Source: Paenibacillus endoradicis (lineage in GTDB: Bacteria; Bacillota; Bacilli; Paenibacillales; Paenibacillaceae). From it: DNA of 64,000 nt. Every line of letters starts with the position of its first letter. The stretch's first letter is position 1. The translations under genes were made by a program, and so were the position numbers. Positions 54,241 through 61,042 of this stretch are shown piece by piece. Under the pieces are notes generated by a model, which worked only from the letters and a program-made list of their open reading frames with translations, had not been told where the DNA came from and did not search any database. The stretch lies in the NCBI RefSeq assembly GCF_024721975.1, contig NZ_JANQBB010000001.1, positions 124,001 through 188,000 on the forward strand, read 5' to 3'.

Positions 54241-54885
54241 ATGAACACATTAATAAATATTGATTTGATTAATTGTATTGAGACAGTAATTGATAGAATC
54301 CAAGATAATAACATTTCTGATTTTAACGAATTAGCTTACATTTCAGTAACGAGTAAAAGTGAGTCATACTTTAGAGATAAGATCGCGATTGAATTACAAA
54401 AACGGTATAAAGACAAAGTGATCTCAAGAGAATATGTCTTTAGAAATGAAACTGATGATAAGAGCAATAAAAGATATGATCTAGCTATATATGACACGAA
54501 TTTATCTTTACCTATCAAAATTATTGAATTAAAAAGTTGGTATGTCCATGACATTAGATCTAGTAAAGTGTGGAATGAAGTTATTTATGATTTGAAAAAA
54601 ATAAATGAATTATCGATCGAATTGGATTTTGAATTCGTAATAATATTTACACATGTTATGGATTCTTATCATGATTTACATGATGGTATTATAAAATATC
54701 AATCTATGGTAAATGCGGATTATAAAAAACGAATTCAAATGAAATATCCAGAAGATATTGATAATTACTTTAATATGCGACTTACAGATATAAATTTTGA
54801 ATTCAAGCGAATTGATACCAAATTAGGTAAGTATAGAAATAGAGATATTAAGAATTATATTTATGTTATTTCAAAAAAGAATTAG
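54241..54885 (+). CDS. PD-(D/E)XK-like protein, cassette gene 6
   Basis: This 214-residue protein again shows PD-(D/E)XK-like spacing: SESYFRDKIAIELQ near 40, RYDLAIYD near 79 (the Asp) and IKIIELKSW near 93 (the E-x-K). The rest is charged and helical. It may be a nuclease effector or a decayed relative. The start ATG follows AAAGGAG. Confidence 0.62.
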   Translation: MNTLINIDLINCIETVIDRIQDNNISDFNELAYISVTSKSESYFRDKIAIELQKRYKDKVISREYVFRNETDDKSNKRYDLAIYDTNLSLPIKIIELKSWYVHDIRSSKVWNEVIYDLKKINELSIELDFEFVIIFTHVMDSYHDLHDGIIKYQSMVNADYKKRIQMKYPEDIDNYFNMRLTDINFEFKRIDTKLGKYRNRDIKNYIYVISKKN

Positions 54886-54890
54886 CTTCA

Positions 54891-55030
54891 CCTTACACCA
54901 GATTCACGCTGCGGGCATGCGCCCTTGGTTGGAGATGTATTAGCAGAGAAATCAGCTCATCAACACATTCATTTCCTAAGATAAGAGCTATCTAAGGGGG
55001 AATGAACGTATTGATTACGAAACTTTATAG
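54891..55030 (+). repeat. attC-like block 6
   Basis: CCTTAC and GATTCAC (54901-54907) on the left face GTATTGATTAC (55008-55018) and CTTTATAG (55023-55030) on the right, a weaker match than the other blocks. The inner hairpins are clear: GGGC/GCCC at about 54913-54924 and ATTCATTTCCTnAGATA/TATCTAAGGGGGAATGAA. The middle is shared with block 4. Confidence 0.6.
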
Positions 55031-55063
55031 GGATTTGTATTCTAAAATTAGGAGGTCATAAAA

Positions 55064-55594
55064 TTGGGGCAAGAAGTTATTAAAATTCTAGATGATTATT
55101 TCACTGGTAAGTTCAAGCAGTTGAACCTTTATGTTCTGCCACAATTCATGTGGCTAATTTTATTATACTATTTGATGTTAAACTCATTTGTTAGCATTAT
55201 AGATAAATCAAACTTGCTACAGAATATTGGATTGAAACCGATACTAACATATTTCCCTGAAATAATAATTGAGAAAAACGAATTAATATTACAATTTTTA
55301 ACTGATTGGTGTCCGTTTATTATATTTTTATCAATAGGTTTATTACTTTGTGGTGTGATTCTGATACTTCTTAAAGAGATAATTGTGATAGGTGAATATA
55401 AAGTTATCTGGAATCATTCAAGTTACGGTATATCAGCATTTTTATGGTACTCGTTGATAGGTATTACAATATACTTTTATGAATTAATGCAAGCTTGGTT
55501 TCCTCTTTATGTTATTGTAGCGTATACATTATCTAAATCTTTCGAAATTGTAAAGGAAAAAATAAATAAGGGTGACTTAACTTTCTTAAGTTAG
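55064..55594 (+). CDS. membrane protein, cassette gene 7
   Basis: A 176-residue protein with about four membrane helices (near 25-45, 80-100, 115-135, 140-160). I recognise no family. It starts with TTG behind TTAGGAGG, 33 bases after block 6. It is the last cassette gene before the recombinase end of the element. Confidence 0.6.
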   Translation: MGQEVIKILDDYFTGKFKQLNLYVLPQFMWLILLYYLMLNSFVSIIDKSNLLQNIGLKPILTYFPEIIIEKNELILQFLTDWCPFIIFLSIGLLLCGVILILLKEIIVIGEYKVIWNHSSYGISAFLWYSLIGITIYFYELMQAWFPLYVIVAYTLSKSFEIVKEKINKGDLTFLS

Positions 55595-55599
55595 GTCTA

Positions 55600-55685
55600 T
55601 GCTGGCAACAACATCCTATAGAATCACACTGACTCAGCGGTTACGCTAGGTAAGAAGGTGTGTATTCATAATTATATTTTAAATT
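55600..55685 (+). repeat. attC-like block 7 (short, degenerate)
   Basis: GAATCACAC (55621-55629) can pair with GTGTGtATTC (about 55658-55667), with a GCG/CGC hairpin between. TAACAACA-like sequence precedes it. It is shorter than the others. From here to 55920 I see no gene, only a CCGCA/TGCGG hairpin near 55790-55812. Confidence 0.45.
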
Positions 55686-55923
55686 TGAAGTTGAGAGAGT
55701 TAACAGACAGATAGTTTGCACTGAAAAGTATTTTATATAAATTAAATAAAAACTCTGATTCAGCTGAATTGCATAGAAGTCATCACATCACTCCGCACAG
55801 AATTCATGCGGTAGGTATACTTGTAAGATGAACACACGCTTTTTATCACCATTTTACTTACGCACTAGCCAACTACATTCCTATAAGAGAAATTAACCAT
55901 TTTATCCGTTTCCTATCTCCAAG

Positions 55924-55953
55924 TCATAGGACATTCCCATCACCTCATAGATT
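55924..55953 (+). promoter_or_regulatory. possible sigma-E-type promoter of the 55-codon gene
   Basis: TCATAGG (55924-55930), 15 bases, then CATAGATT (55946-55953) resemble the sigma-E pattern (kmATATT and CATACAnT) with several mismatches. Initiation would fall about 55960, inside the hairpin described next. Confidence 0.35.
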
Positions 55954-55964
55954 GTGATGAGGTG
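55941..55964 (+). promoter_or_regulatory. ribosome-binding-site-sequestering hairpin
   Basis: CACCTCAT (55941-55948) pairs perfectly with ATGAGGTG (55957-55964), which contains the AGGTGG ribosome binding site of the 55-codon gene starting at 55971. Long transcripts coming from upstream would hide the site. Confidence 0.6.
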
Positions 55965-55970
55965 GTTGAG

Positions 55971-56138
55971 GTGGCAAATGAAAGTAAGCTTAAAATCACT
56001 TATCAGCATCAAAGCATAGTCAATGACAAAGAGAATAACGATAGTCAGCGTGAATTGGATAAAGTTATTAAATACGTTTGGGAACAATTAGCACCTGATA
56101 TATTACAAGAGATTCAGAATGAACTAACCTATAGCTAG
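55971..56138 (+). CDS. 55-residue protein, candidate recombination directionality factor
   Basis: From GTG 55971 to TAG 56138 the frame encodes a 55-residue protein beginning MANESKLKITYQ, with a charged middle and an amphipathic VIKYVWEQLAPDILQEIQNEL helix region near the end. The size and the place beside a SpoIVCA-like recombinase match the small directionality factors known for the skin element and SP-beta (about 55-60 residues). I cannot confirm homology. The start has AGGTGG, hidden in a hairpin; a terminator follows. Confidence 0.6.
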   Translation: MANESKLKITYQHQSIVNDKENNDSQRELDKVIKYVWEQLAPDILQEIQNELTYS

Positions 56139-56141
56139 CAG

Positions 56142-56170
56142 CCGACAGTGATTAATCACTGTCGGTTTTT
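56142..56170 (+). terminator. rho-independent terminator
   Basis: CCGACAGTGA/TCACTGTCGG around TTAA is a perfect stem followed by TTTTT. It separates the 55-codon gene from the recombinase gene. Confidence 0.88.
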
Positions 56171-56190
56171 ATTTCCACTAATCAAGCCGT

Positions 56191-56220
56191 GTACTATTCA
56201 CTATAATTAGTTCATACCTT
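56191..56220 (+). promoter_or_regulatory. sigma-E-type promoter of the recombinase gene
   Basis: GTACTATT (56191-56198), a 14-base spacer and CATACCTT (56213-56220) fit the mother-cell sigma-E pattern, with one mismatch in the -10. It lies 45 bases before the recombinase start and after a terminator. In Bacillus the skin recombinase is expressed from a sigma-E promoter. Confidence 0.55.
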
Positions 56221-56265
56221 GTTTATAACGAGTATCTAATTGATGTGTACAAAGGTGGAAGAAGA

Positions 56266-57918
56266 ATGATTGGATTATACGTTCGGGTATCGACTGCCCT
56301 GCAAATAGATAATACAAGCTTAGACCAACAGGTAGAATTATGTCGTAAGTTAGCTTTCGAGATGGGCTATACCGATAAAGACATTATTGTATATAGAGAA
56401 GAAGGATATTCGGGAGAAGATATTGACATCCGTCCTGAGATGATGAAGCTGCGTGAAGATGTCGCTGATGGGATCATTACGAAGATTATTTGTTCCCATC
56501 CAGATCGGTTAAGTCGTGACTTAACCGACAAGCTGATCGTCGTTCGTGAACTAGAAAAGAACGGTGCAGAGATCTTGTTCACGGATACAGAGTTTGAGAA
56601 GTCTCCTGAGGGTTTACTTTTCTTTAACATTATCTCAGCTATCGCTAGTTATGAGTTAGCCCTAATTAAGAAGAGAACGGTGCGTGGTCGAGAGCGAGCA
56701 GTTCGTGAGCTACATAAAGTGATGCCAATGCGTGTAGCACCGTTTGGATACGATAAGGACGAAACGGGACAGCTCATCATCAATGAGCGAGAAGCGCAAT
56801 ATGTCAAAATGATCTACGAATGGTACGTGTACGAGCATCTGACGACAAGGGAAATAGGAGATCGTCTCGTTACTTCTGGAATTATGCCTAAGCGTGGAGA
56901 ATCTAAAAACTGGAGCGCATCCAGTATTGGTAGAATACTATCCTCCGAAATTTATATTGGGAACTATTATTATAACCGTCGTAAGACAGCTAAGGTAAAA
57001 GGGCAAACGACTAAAGGTGGAAATCCAAAACGTGAGATCGCCTATCGTGATGAACAGGAATGGCTTCAAGTATCTGTTCCAGCAATTGTTGATAAGCCTT
57101 TATTTGATCTTGTCCAACGTCAGAAACTGAAAAATACAACGAATAAGCATATTGGCAATCCTAAGCATGAGTATTTACTGAAGTCATTACTGAAATGTGG
57201 TTGCTGCGGTAGAACATGGGATGCCACTACTTATTCAGGAAGACTAGATAAGGAAACAGGAAAAAAAGTTAAATATCGGTGTTATCGTTGTCCAAATCTA
57301 GCTCCACGCAAATACGGACCTAATGTAGAGAAATGTAAAAGCCAATCACTTCGTGCAGAGCTAATTGAAGATTTCTTATGGAAGCAAGTTCTCTCGCTTA
57401 TAAGTCAGCCTGAGCTTTATGTCCAACAAATGAATCAAAGCAATGAAGCGGGTGTGGATGAGCTTCGTCTAAGAGTGAATGCACTGGATGCAGAAGCTAA
57501 ACAGCGACAACAGGAGAAGGAAAAGATTAAGCTGATGTTTCGCAGAGACGTTATTACAGAGGATGAAATGCTACAGGACATCCATAAACTTAACGAGACC
57601 TTCGAGCGTTTAGAGCAATCCAAAAAGCAGATTCAGATGAAATTAGCTTCAATTGAGAAAGAGCATGTCTCACTAGAGCAGCTACAGCAGGTGCTTCAGC
57701 GTATTCAAGTGAAGCTACAGGAACCGGAAAACTTAACCTTTGAATTTATGCGGAAAGTGATTGAGATGCTGTTCGAGGAAATTATTTTAAGATTTGATGA
57801 TACAGAGGACGGACAAACCGAGCTAATTGTGACCTCAGTAGGGGCATTTGACCAGTTTTCCATGAAGGATAATCACATCGGAGTTCGACCACATCATCTT
57901 GACGATATGTGCAACTAG
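56266..57918 (+). CDS. spoIVCA: SpoIVCA-like large serine recombinase
   Basis: This intact 550-residue large serine recombinase has a resolvase domain with LYVRVST (catalytic Ser9), HPDRLSRDL near 78 and IISAIASYE; a recombinase domain with MRVAPFGYD near 160 and SSIGRILSSEIYIGNYYY near 222; a zinc ribbon (CGCCG near 311, CYRCPN near 341, C at 360); and a long coiled coil (about 400-485). The gene runs into the attachment site inside sigK, in the same arrangement as spoIVCA of the skin element. I infer that it excises the element during sporulation. The start is ATG 56266 behind AAAGGTGGA. Confidence 0.88.
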   Translation: MIGLYVRVSTALQIDNTSLDQQVELCRKLAFEMGYTDKDIIVYREEGYSGEDIDIRPEMMKLREDVADGIITKIICSHPDRLSRDLTDKLIVVRELEKNGAEILFTDTEFEKSPEGLLFFNIISAIASYELALIKKRTVRGRERAVRELHKVMPMRVAPFGYDKDETGQLIINEREAQYVKMIYEWYVYEHLTTREIGDRLVTSGIMPKRGESKNWSASSIGRILSSEIYIGNYYYNRRKTAKVKGQTTKGGNPKREIAYRDEQEWLQVSVPAIVDKPLFDLVQRQKLKNTTNKHIGNPKHEYLLKSLLKCGCCGRTWDATTYSGRLDKETGKKVKYRCYRCPNLAPRKYGPNVEKCKSQSLRAELIEDFLWKQVLSLISQPELYVQQMNQSNEAGVDELRLRVNALDAEAKQRQQEKEKIKLMFRRDVITEDEMLQDIHKLNETFERLEQSKKQIQMKLASIEKEHVSLEQLQQVLQRIQVKLQEPENLTFEFMRKVIEMLFEEIILRFDDTEDGQTELIVTSVGAFDQFSMKDNHIGVRPHHLDDMCN

Positions 57919-58098
57919 ACGAAGGTTATGCTCTATAAGTATGTTGCGGGAGTCAGCATCACCAAGTGCCATCTGCGCTAGATGATATTGCTCTTCATCC
58001 TCCTTTAAAGGCTGAGGAAACGCATTGTTCTTAACATAAGATACTAATAAAGTAAGTTGCTTAATGAACAACGCTATTGATGAGAAAAAACCTGGCAT
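57835..58098 (-). CDS. sigK: sigK 5' part (pro-sigma-K N-terminus)
   Basis: The first 67 residues are clearly pro-sigma-K: a hydrophobic pro-sequence (MPGFFSSIALFIKQLTLLVS), YVKNNAFPQPL and NILIEHNLRLVAHIVK, the start of region 2. After the core at 57897-57906 the frame runs on into element sequence for 20 unrelated residues to a stop at 57835, antisense to the recombinase gene end. The ribosome binding site GGAGGTGG is strong. Joining at the core with 40433-40442 restores [12 protein letters not shown]. Confidence 0.92.
   Translation of the reverse strand: MPGFFSSIALFIKQLTLLVSYVKNNAFPQPLKEDEEQYHLAQMALGDADSRNILIEHNLRLVAHIVKMMWSNSDVIILHGKLVKCPY
57897..57906 (-). other. right attachment core of the sigK-intervening element
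   Basis: The minus strand reads ATCGTCAAGA, shared with 40433-40442. CACAT/CATAT precede it in both, so the region of similarity is slightly longer, with one change. Confidence 0.85.
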
Positions 58099-58163
58099 AT
58101 ATCCACCTCCACATGCAAGTAAGGGCCAAGACTAATGATACTTAGCCTATATAGTCTGTTCTC

Positions 58164-58193
58164 TAATGTATGAGGGCGGGTGCCTAGATGTGC
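58164..58193 (-). promoter_or_regulatory. sigma-K/sigma-E-type promoter of sigK
   Basis: On the minus strand GCAC (58193-58190), 17 bases, then CATACATTA (58172-58164) match the sigma-K pattern (AC, then CATAnnnTA) and the sigma-E -10. It lies about 66 bases upstream of the sigK start codon. Confidence 0.65.
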
Positions 58194-58283
58194 ATGTACC
58201 TAGTTAAAATTTCTTAAAATTTCAATGTAGTGAACAAATGGACATATATTTTATTGTCTAATTAATTAAGACGATTCACATTT

Positions 58284-58310
58284 GACCACTTACTTAAAAA
58301 GTGGTCTTTC
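58284..58310 (+). terminator. terminator-like hairpin
   Basis: GACCACTT and AAGTGGTC enclose a short loop and are followed by TTTC. It lies in the 391-base gap between sigK and the lipoprotein gene, which otherwise holds the sigK promoter and an ATTCACA/TGTGAAT hairpin near 58400. Confidence 0.5.
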
Positions 58311-58489
58311 TCTTGCCCAAACTATGAATGAAGGTAAAGTAAATTCTCAAAAGTTTAATAAAGATTATGTAATTTTTTAGTGATCTGTAGTACTTAGATT
58401 CACACTATGGATGTGAATTTATGGATAACCTTCTGATCGTATAGAATCACTTTGCTTAGTGCAATATAAGTCCAGGAGGTGATTAATTC

Positions 58490-59086
58490 ATGTATAAACG
58501 CATGGCGTTTGCACTAATTTCTGCAAGCATAGTTCTGACAATGTCAGGATGCGGAATGAACACAAAAAACGTTAAAACGAATGAATTAAAAGTTCGTTCA
58601 ACGGAAAACCGAGCAATATTAGACGAAAATATGTATGGTAACACGAATGGCAACACGAATGGTAACATGAATGGCAACATGAATGGTACTATGAACGGCA
58701 ACAAGAATGGTAATGCAAACGGGTATAACATGGGCACCAAGAATGTGCATGTTGATGCAGCCGAAAATATTCAAAATTCTATTTTGAAAATAAAAGGTGT
58801 ATCAGCAGCTACTGTCTTTGTTAACAACAATGATGTTGTCGTAGGGGTTGACTTGAAGGATAATGCTAACAAAGCAGAAGTCGAAAAACAAGTCAAAAAA
58901 GCAGTTGAGAAGTCTGATAAAGGATACAAAGTACATGTGACTAGCGATAAAAACATGCATACTCGTATTCAAGATATGAAGACTCAAATGGTTCCTATGG
59001 ACGGACATCCTGTTCGTAACATGGCAAAAGATGTAGGAATTCTAATTGAAGATATAGGTAAAGCTATTACTGCTCCTCTACGTTAA
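58490..59086 (+). CDS. YhcN/YlaJ-family sporulation lipoprotein
   Basis: This 198-residue lipoprotein has the signal MSGC (Cys21) and an Asn-Gly-rich repeat segment (about residues 50-85; units NxNG). A C-terminal YhcN/YlaJ domain follows, with AENIQNSILKIKGVSAATVF and VVVGVDLKD (near 90-125). Family members are found in the spore inner membrane or cortex and affect germination. A strong AGGAGG precedes the ATG. Monocistronic. Confidence 0.82.
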   Translation: MYKRMAFALISASIVLTMSGCGMNTKNVKTNELKVRSTENRAILDENMYGNTNGNTNGNMNGNMNGTMNGNKNGNANGYNMGTKNVHVDAAENIQNSILKIKGVSAATVFVNNNDVVVGVDLKDNANKAEVEKQVKKAVEKSDKGYKVHVTSDKNMHTRIQDMKTQMVPMDGHPVRNMAKDVGILIEDIGKAITAPLR

Positions 59087-59154
59087 TAATGATGCAGTAT
59101 CAACTTGCAGTGTAAATTCAATTAGTTTACATCAATGAGTACTTGAAGATTTAT

Positions 59155-59199
59155 AAATAACCCGCTAACTATTAATTTAGTTTAGCGGGTTATTTTTCA
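59155..59199 (+). terminator. rho-independent terminator
   Basis: AATAACCCGCTAAAC-type stem (AATAACCCGCTAA / TTTAGCGGGTTATT) followed by TTTT, after the YhcN-like gene. Confidence 0.85.
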
Positions 59200-59287
59200 T
59201 TTATTAATCTATTGGCTAAAAACTTAAATTTATCGTTTCAAATAAACTATTTTAACAAGCATTTAAAATAGTTAGAATCCATTGAGC

Positions 59288-59492
59288 TTCTTCTTATTGC
59301 AGTACAGAGAAAGAGCTATGTGATTTCAGAACTAATGATCAGTACCGATATTTAACACTAACGTTGAGCGACGGAACGATAGTTACGTTAAATTTTGTGC
59401 GTGAAGGATATGTAGGATATGGAAATACTAATGTTTATTTCAAATTTGAAGGAGATACGCTCCAAGATGTATGCGTTTTGCTAGAACCGTAA
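59288..59492 (+). pseudogene. possible gene remnant
   Basis: A frame open from a TGA just upstream to TAA 59490 encodes about 67 residues without a start codon, ending in a beta-rich YLTLTLSDGTIVTLNF..VCVLLEP stretch that reads like the end of a folded domain. It may be the tail of a lost gene. The 480-base gap from 59200 to 59684 shows nothing else. Confidence 0.35.
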
Positions 59493-59684
59493 GACGATTT
59501 ATCGAGGGTGTTTTTGATGAAAATTATCTTTTGAGCTCAATTTGTAATCAGTTATCAGATATCGACTATTATTAGGAGTAATATTTATTCAGACAGGCTA
59601 GGTATATTCCAGTTCATTCTCACAATCTATGAATATGTTATTATGTACCATCAATGCATAATTTTTTCATAGGGGGTGAGCGTA

Positions 59685-60002
59685 ATGGAGTTTATTTTCG
59701 ATAACGAGATATATGTTCTATTGAAACAATATATTCAGCCAGAAATGCTAATTGTAGTGCCAACATTATTGTTTCTTGGCTGGATGATGAAGTCCACTCC
59801 TAAAGTACCTGATTGGCTAATACCATATGTGAATACCGTCGTAGGTATAATAGCCGGCATCGCGATGACGCCTTCGGTGATTGATGGCATTATTCAAGGG
59901 ATACTTGTGTCAGCAATGTCTATCCTTGTTTACAATTTATATCGCCAATGGAAACGTAAAAATGGTACAGACGCTAATAATGAGAAAGAACAGCCTAAAT
60001 AG
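59685..60002 (+). CDS. holin-like small membrane protein
   Basis: A 105-residue protein with an amphipathic start, three membrane helices (about 20-35, 45-65, 70-88) and a charged tail YRQWKRKNGTDANNEKEQPK. This plan fits a phage holin family; chromosomal copies are common in Paenibacillus. I chose ATG 59685, behind GGGGGTGA. No phage genes are nearby, so a lytic role is doubtful. Confidence 0.6.
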   Translation: MEFIFDNEIYVLLKQYIQPEMLIVVPTLLFLGWMMKSTPKVPDWLIPYVNTVVGIIAGIAMTPSVIDGIIQGILVSAMSILVYNLYRQWKRKNGTDANNEKEQPK

Positions 60003-60178
60003 TTGGGCAGTACGTTTTATTAATTGTACACTAAGATTATATTGGCTTCATTGTAGAAAGAAGATAATTAGCGCACATAGTTGCTGCTAGTTATCTTTTT
60101 TCATTTGTTATGATCAATTTTACTTAATGGAATCAGATAAGTTATTATAGTGTTATCACTTAGGCAAAAGGAGGTTAC

Positions 60179-60928
60179 ATGATGAATGAAGTTATTGAGA
60201 CGATGATGCAACATCGTTCGATTCGCAACTATAAGGATACAATAATTACGGATGAGCAATTATATACAATAATTGAAGCGGGTCAAATGGCTTCAACCTC
60301 CAGTAATTTGCAAGCATATAGCATTATTAATATTGTAGATCGTCGACTGAGACATGAACTCGCAGAACTGGCAGGACCACAATGGCATGTAGATACTGCC
60401 CCAGTTTTTCTTGTATGGTGCGCTGATCTTAGGAGAGTCGCTGTAGCTACGGAGACAACTATTGATAAACATATAGAAAATCTTGAACTTACTGAGAATT
60501 TTCTCGTCGCAACAGTAGACACTGCTCTAGCGGCGCAAAACAGTGCATTAGCTGCGGAATCAATGGGACTTGGTATACTCTTTGTTGGTGGTATTCGTAA
60601 TCAGATAGAGCAAGTTTCGCAATTGCTGAAATTGCCACAACATGTAGTTCCTTTGTTCGGAATGTGCATAGGATACCCAGATGAACAACCATTTATCCGT
60701 CCTCGATTTTCATTAGAAGCGGTGTTACATCAGAACAGTTATAATGAGGAAAAGATTGAGGCGACTATTGCCGAGTATGATGAGAGAGTTGTAGATTATG
60801 TTATGGAACGTAGCAACGGAGCGGATAGTTTTAGTTGGAGTGAATCAATGAGAAGAAGACTATCTCAAGCTCGCCAACGTACCACTCAGCAAGCATTTTT
60901 CCAAAGCAAAGGATTAATGAAAAAGTAA
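60179..60928 (+). CDS. NADPH-dependent nitroreductase (NfrA/NfsA type)
   Basis: This 249-residue FMN-dependent reductase has the flavin-binding HRSIRNYKD near residue 12, ASTSSNLQAYS near 38 and AALAAESMGLG-like AAQNSALAAESMGLG near 118, plus GMCIGYPDE and the C-terminal Arg-rich extension typical of NfrA. It reduces nitro compounds, quinones or flavins. A strong AAAAGGAGG precedes the ATG. Monocistronic. Confidence 0.88.
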   Translation: MMNEVIETMMQHRSIRNYKDTIITDEQLYTIIEAGQMASTSSNLQAYSIINIVDRRLRHELAELAGPQWHVDTAPVFLVWCADLRRVAVATETTIDKHIENLELTENFLVATVDTALAAQNSALAAESMGLGILFVGGIRNQIEQVSQLLKLPQHVVPLFGMCIGYPDEQPFIRPRFSLEAVLHQNSYNEEKIEATIAEYDERVVDYVMERSNGADSFSWSESMRRRLSQARQRTTQQAFFQSKGLMKK

Positions 60929-60969
60929 TATTTATGAAGAAATAATTAGAATTACAGTGAAATATAATA

Positions 60970-61015
60970 AAGCCTTAGATATGATGCGTACATGCTCAAT
61001 CCTATCTAAGGCTAT
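60970..61015. terminator. bidirectional terminator
   Basis: AGCCTTAGATA (60971-60981) pairs with TATCTAAGGCT (61003-61013). It lies between the convergent nitroreductase and MFS genes. Confidence 0.8.
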
Positions 61016-61042
61016 TTCTAATGAGGGAATTCATTATTTAGT

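Larger units (their letters stand above)
40433..57906. mobile_element. sigK-intervening (skin) element, composite, about 17.5 kb
   Basis: The element lies between the two 10-base cores that split sigK. At the right end is an intact large serine recombinase gene (56266-57918) running into the attachment site, as spoIVCA does in the Bacillus skin element. A second sigK 3' copy with a degenerate core at 43916 and a recombinase remnant at 43230 divide it into an inner unit of about 14 kb and an older unit of about 3.5 kb. Cargo genes are almost all on the plus strand, many separated by attC-like blocks, with a lower GC content by eye than the flanks. Known skin elements are removed in the mother cell during sporulation; I infer the same here. 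Confidence 0.85.

Noticed and set aside
45066..55685. Repeated blocks as a CRISPR array or retron RNAs
   Set aside because: The blocks are 85-145 bases, diverge in sequence and are separated by whole genes; there is no cas or reverse transcriptase gene.
57835..58098. Minus-strand frame as a mere shadow of the recombinase gene
   Set aside because: I first took it for a shadow, but only its last 84 bases overlap the recombinase gene and its product is the N-terminus of pro-sigma-K; it is kept as a feature.
59685..60002. Prophage remnant around the holin-like gene
   Set aside because: No other phage gene is nearby; isolated holin-like genes are common in these genomes.
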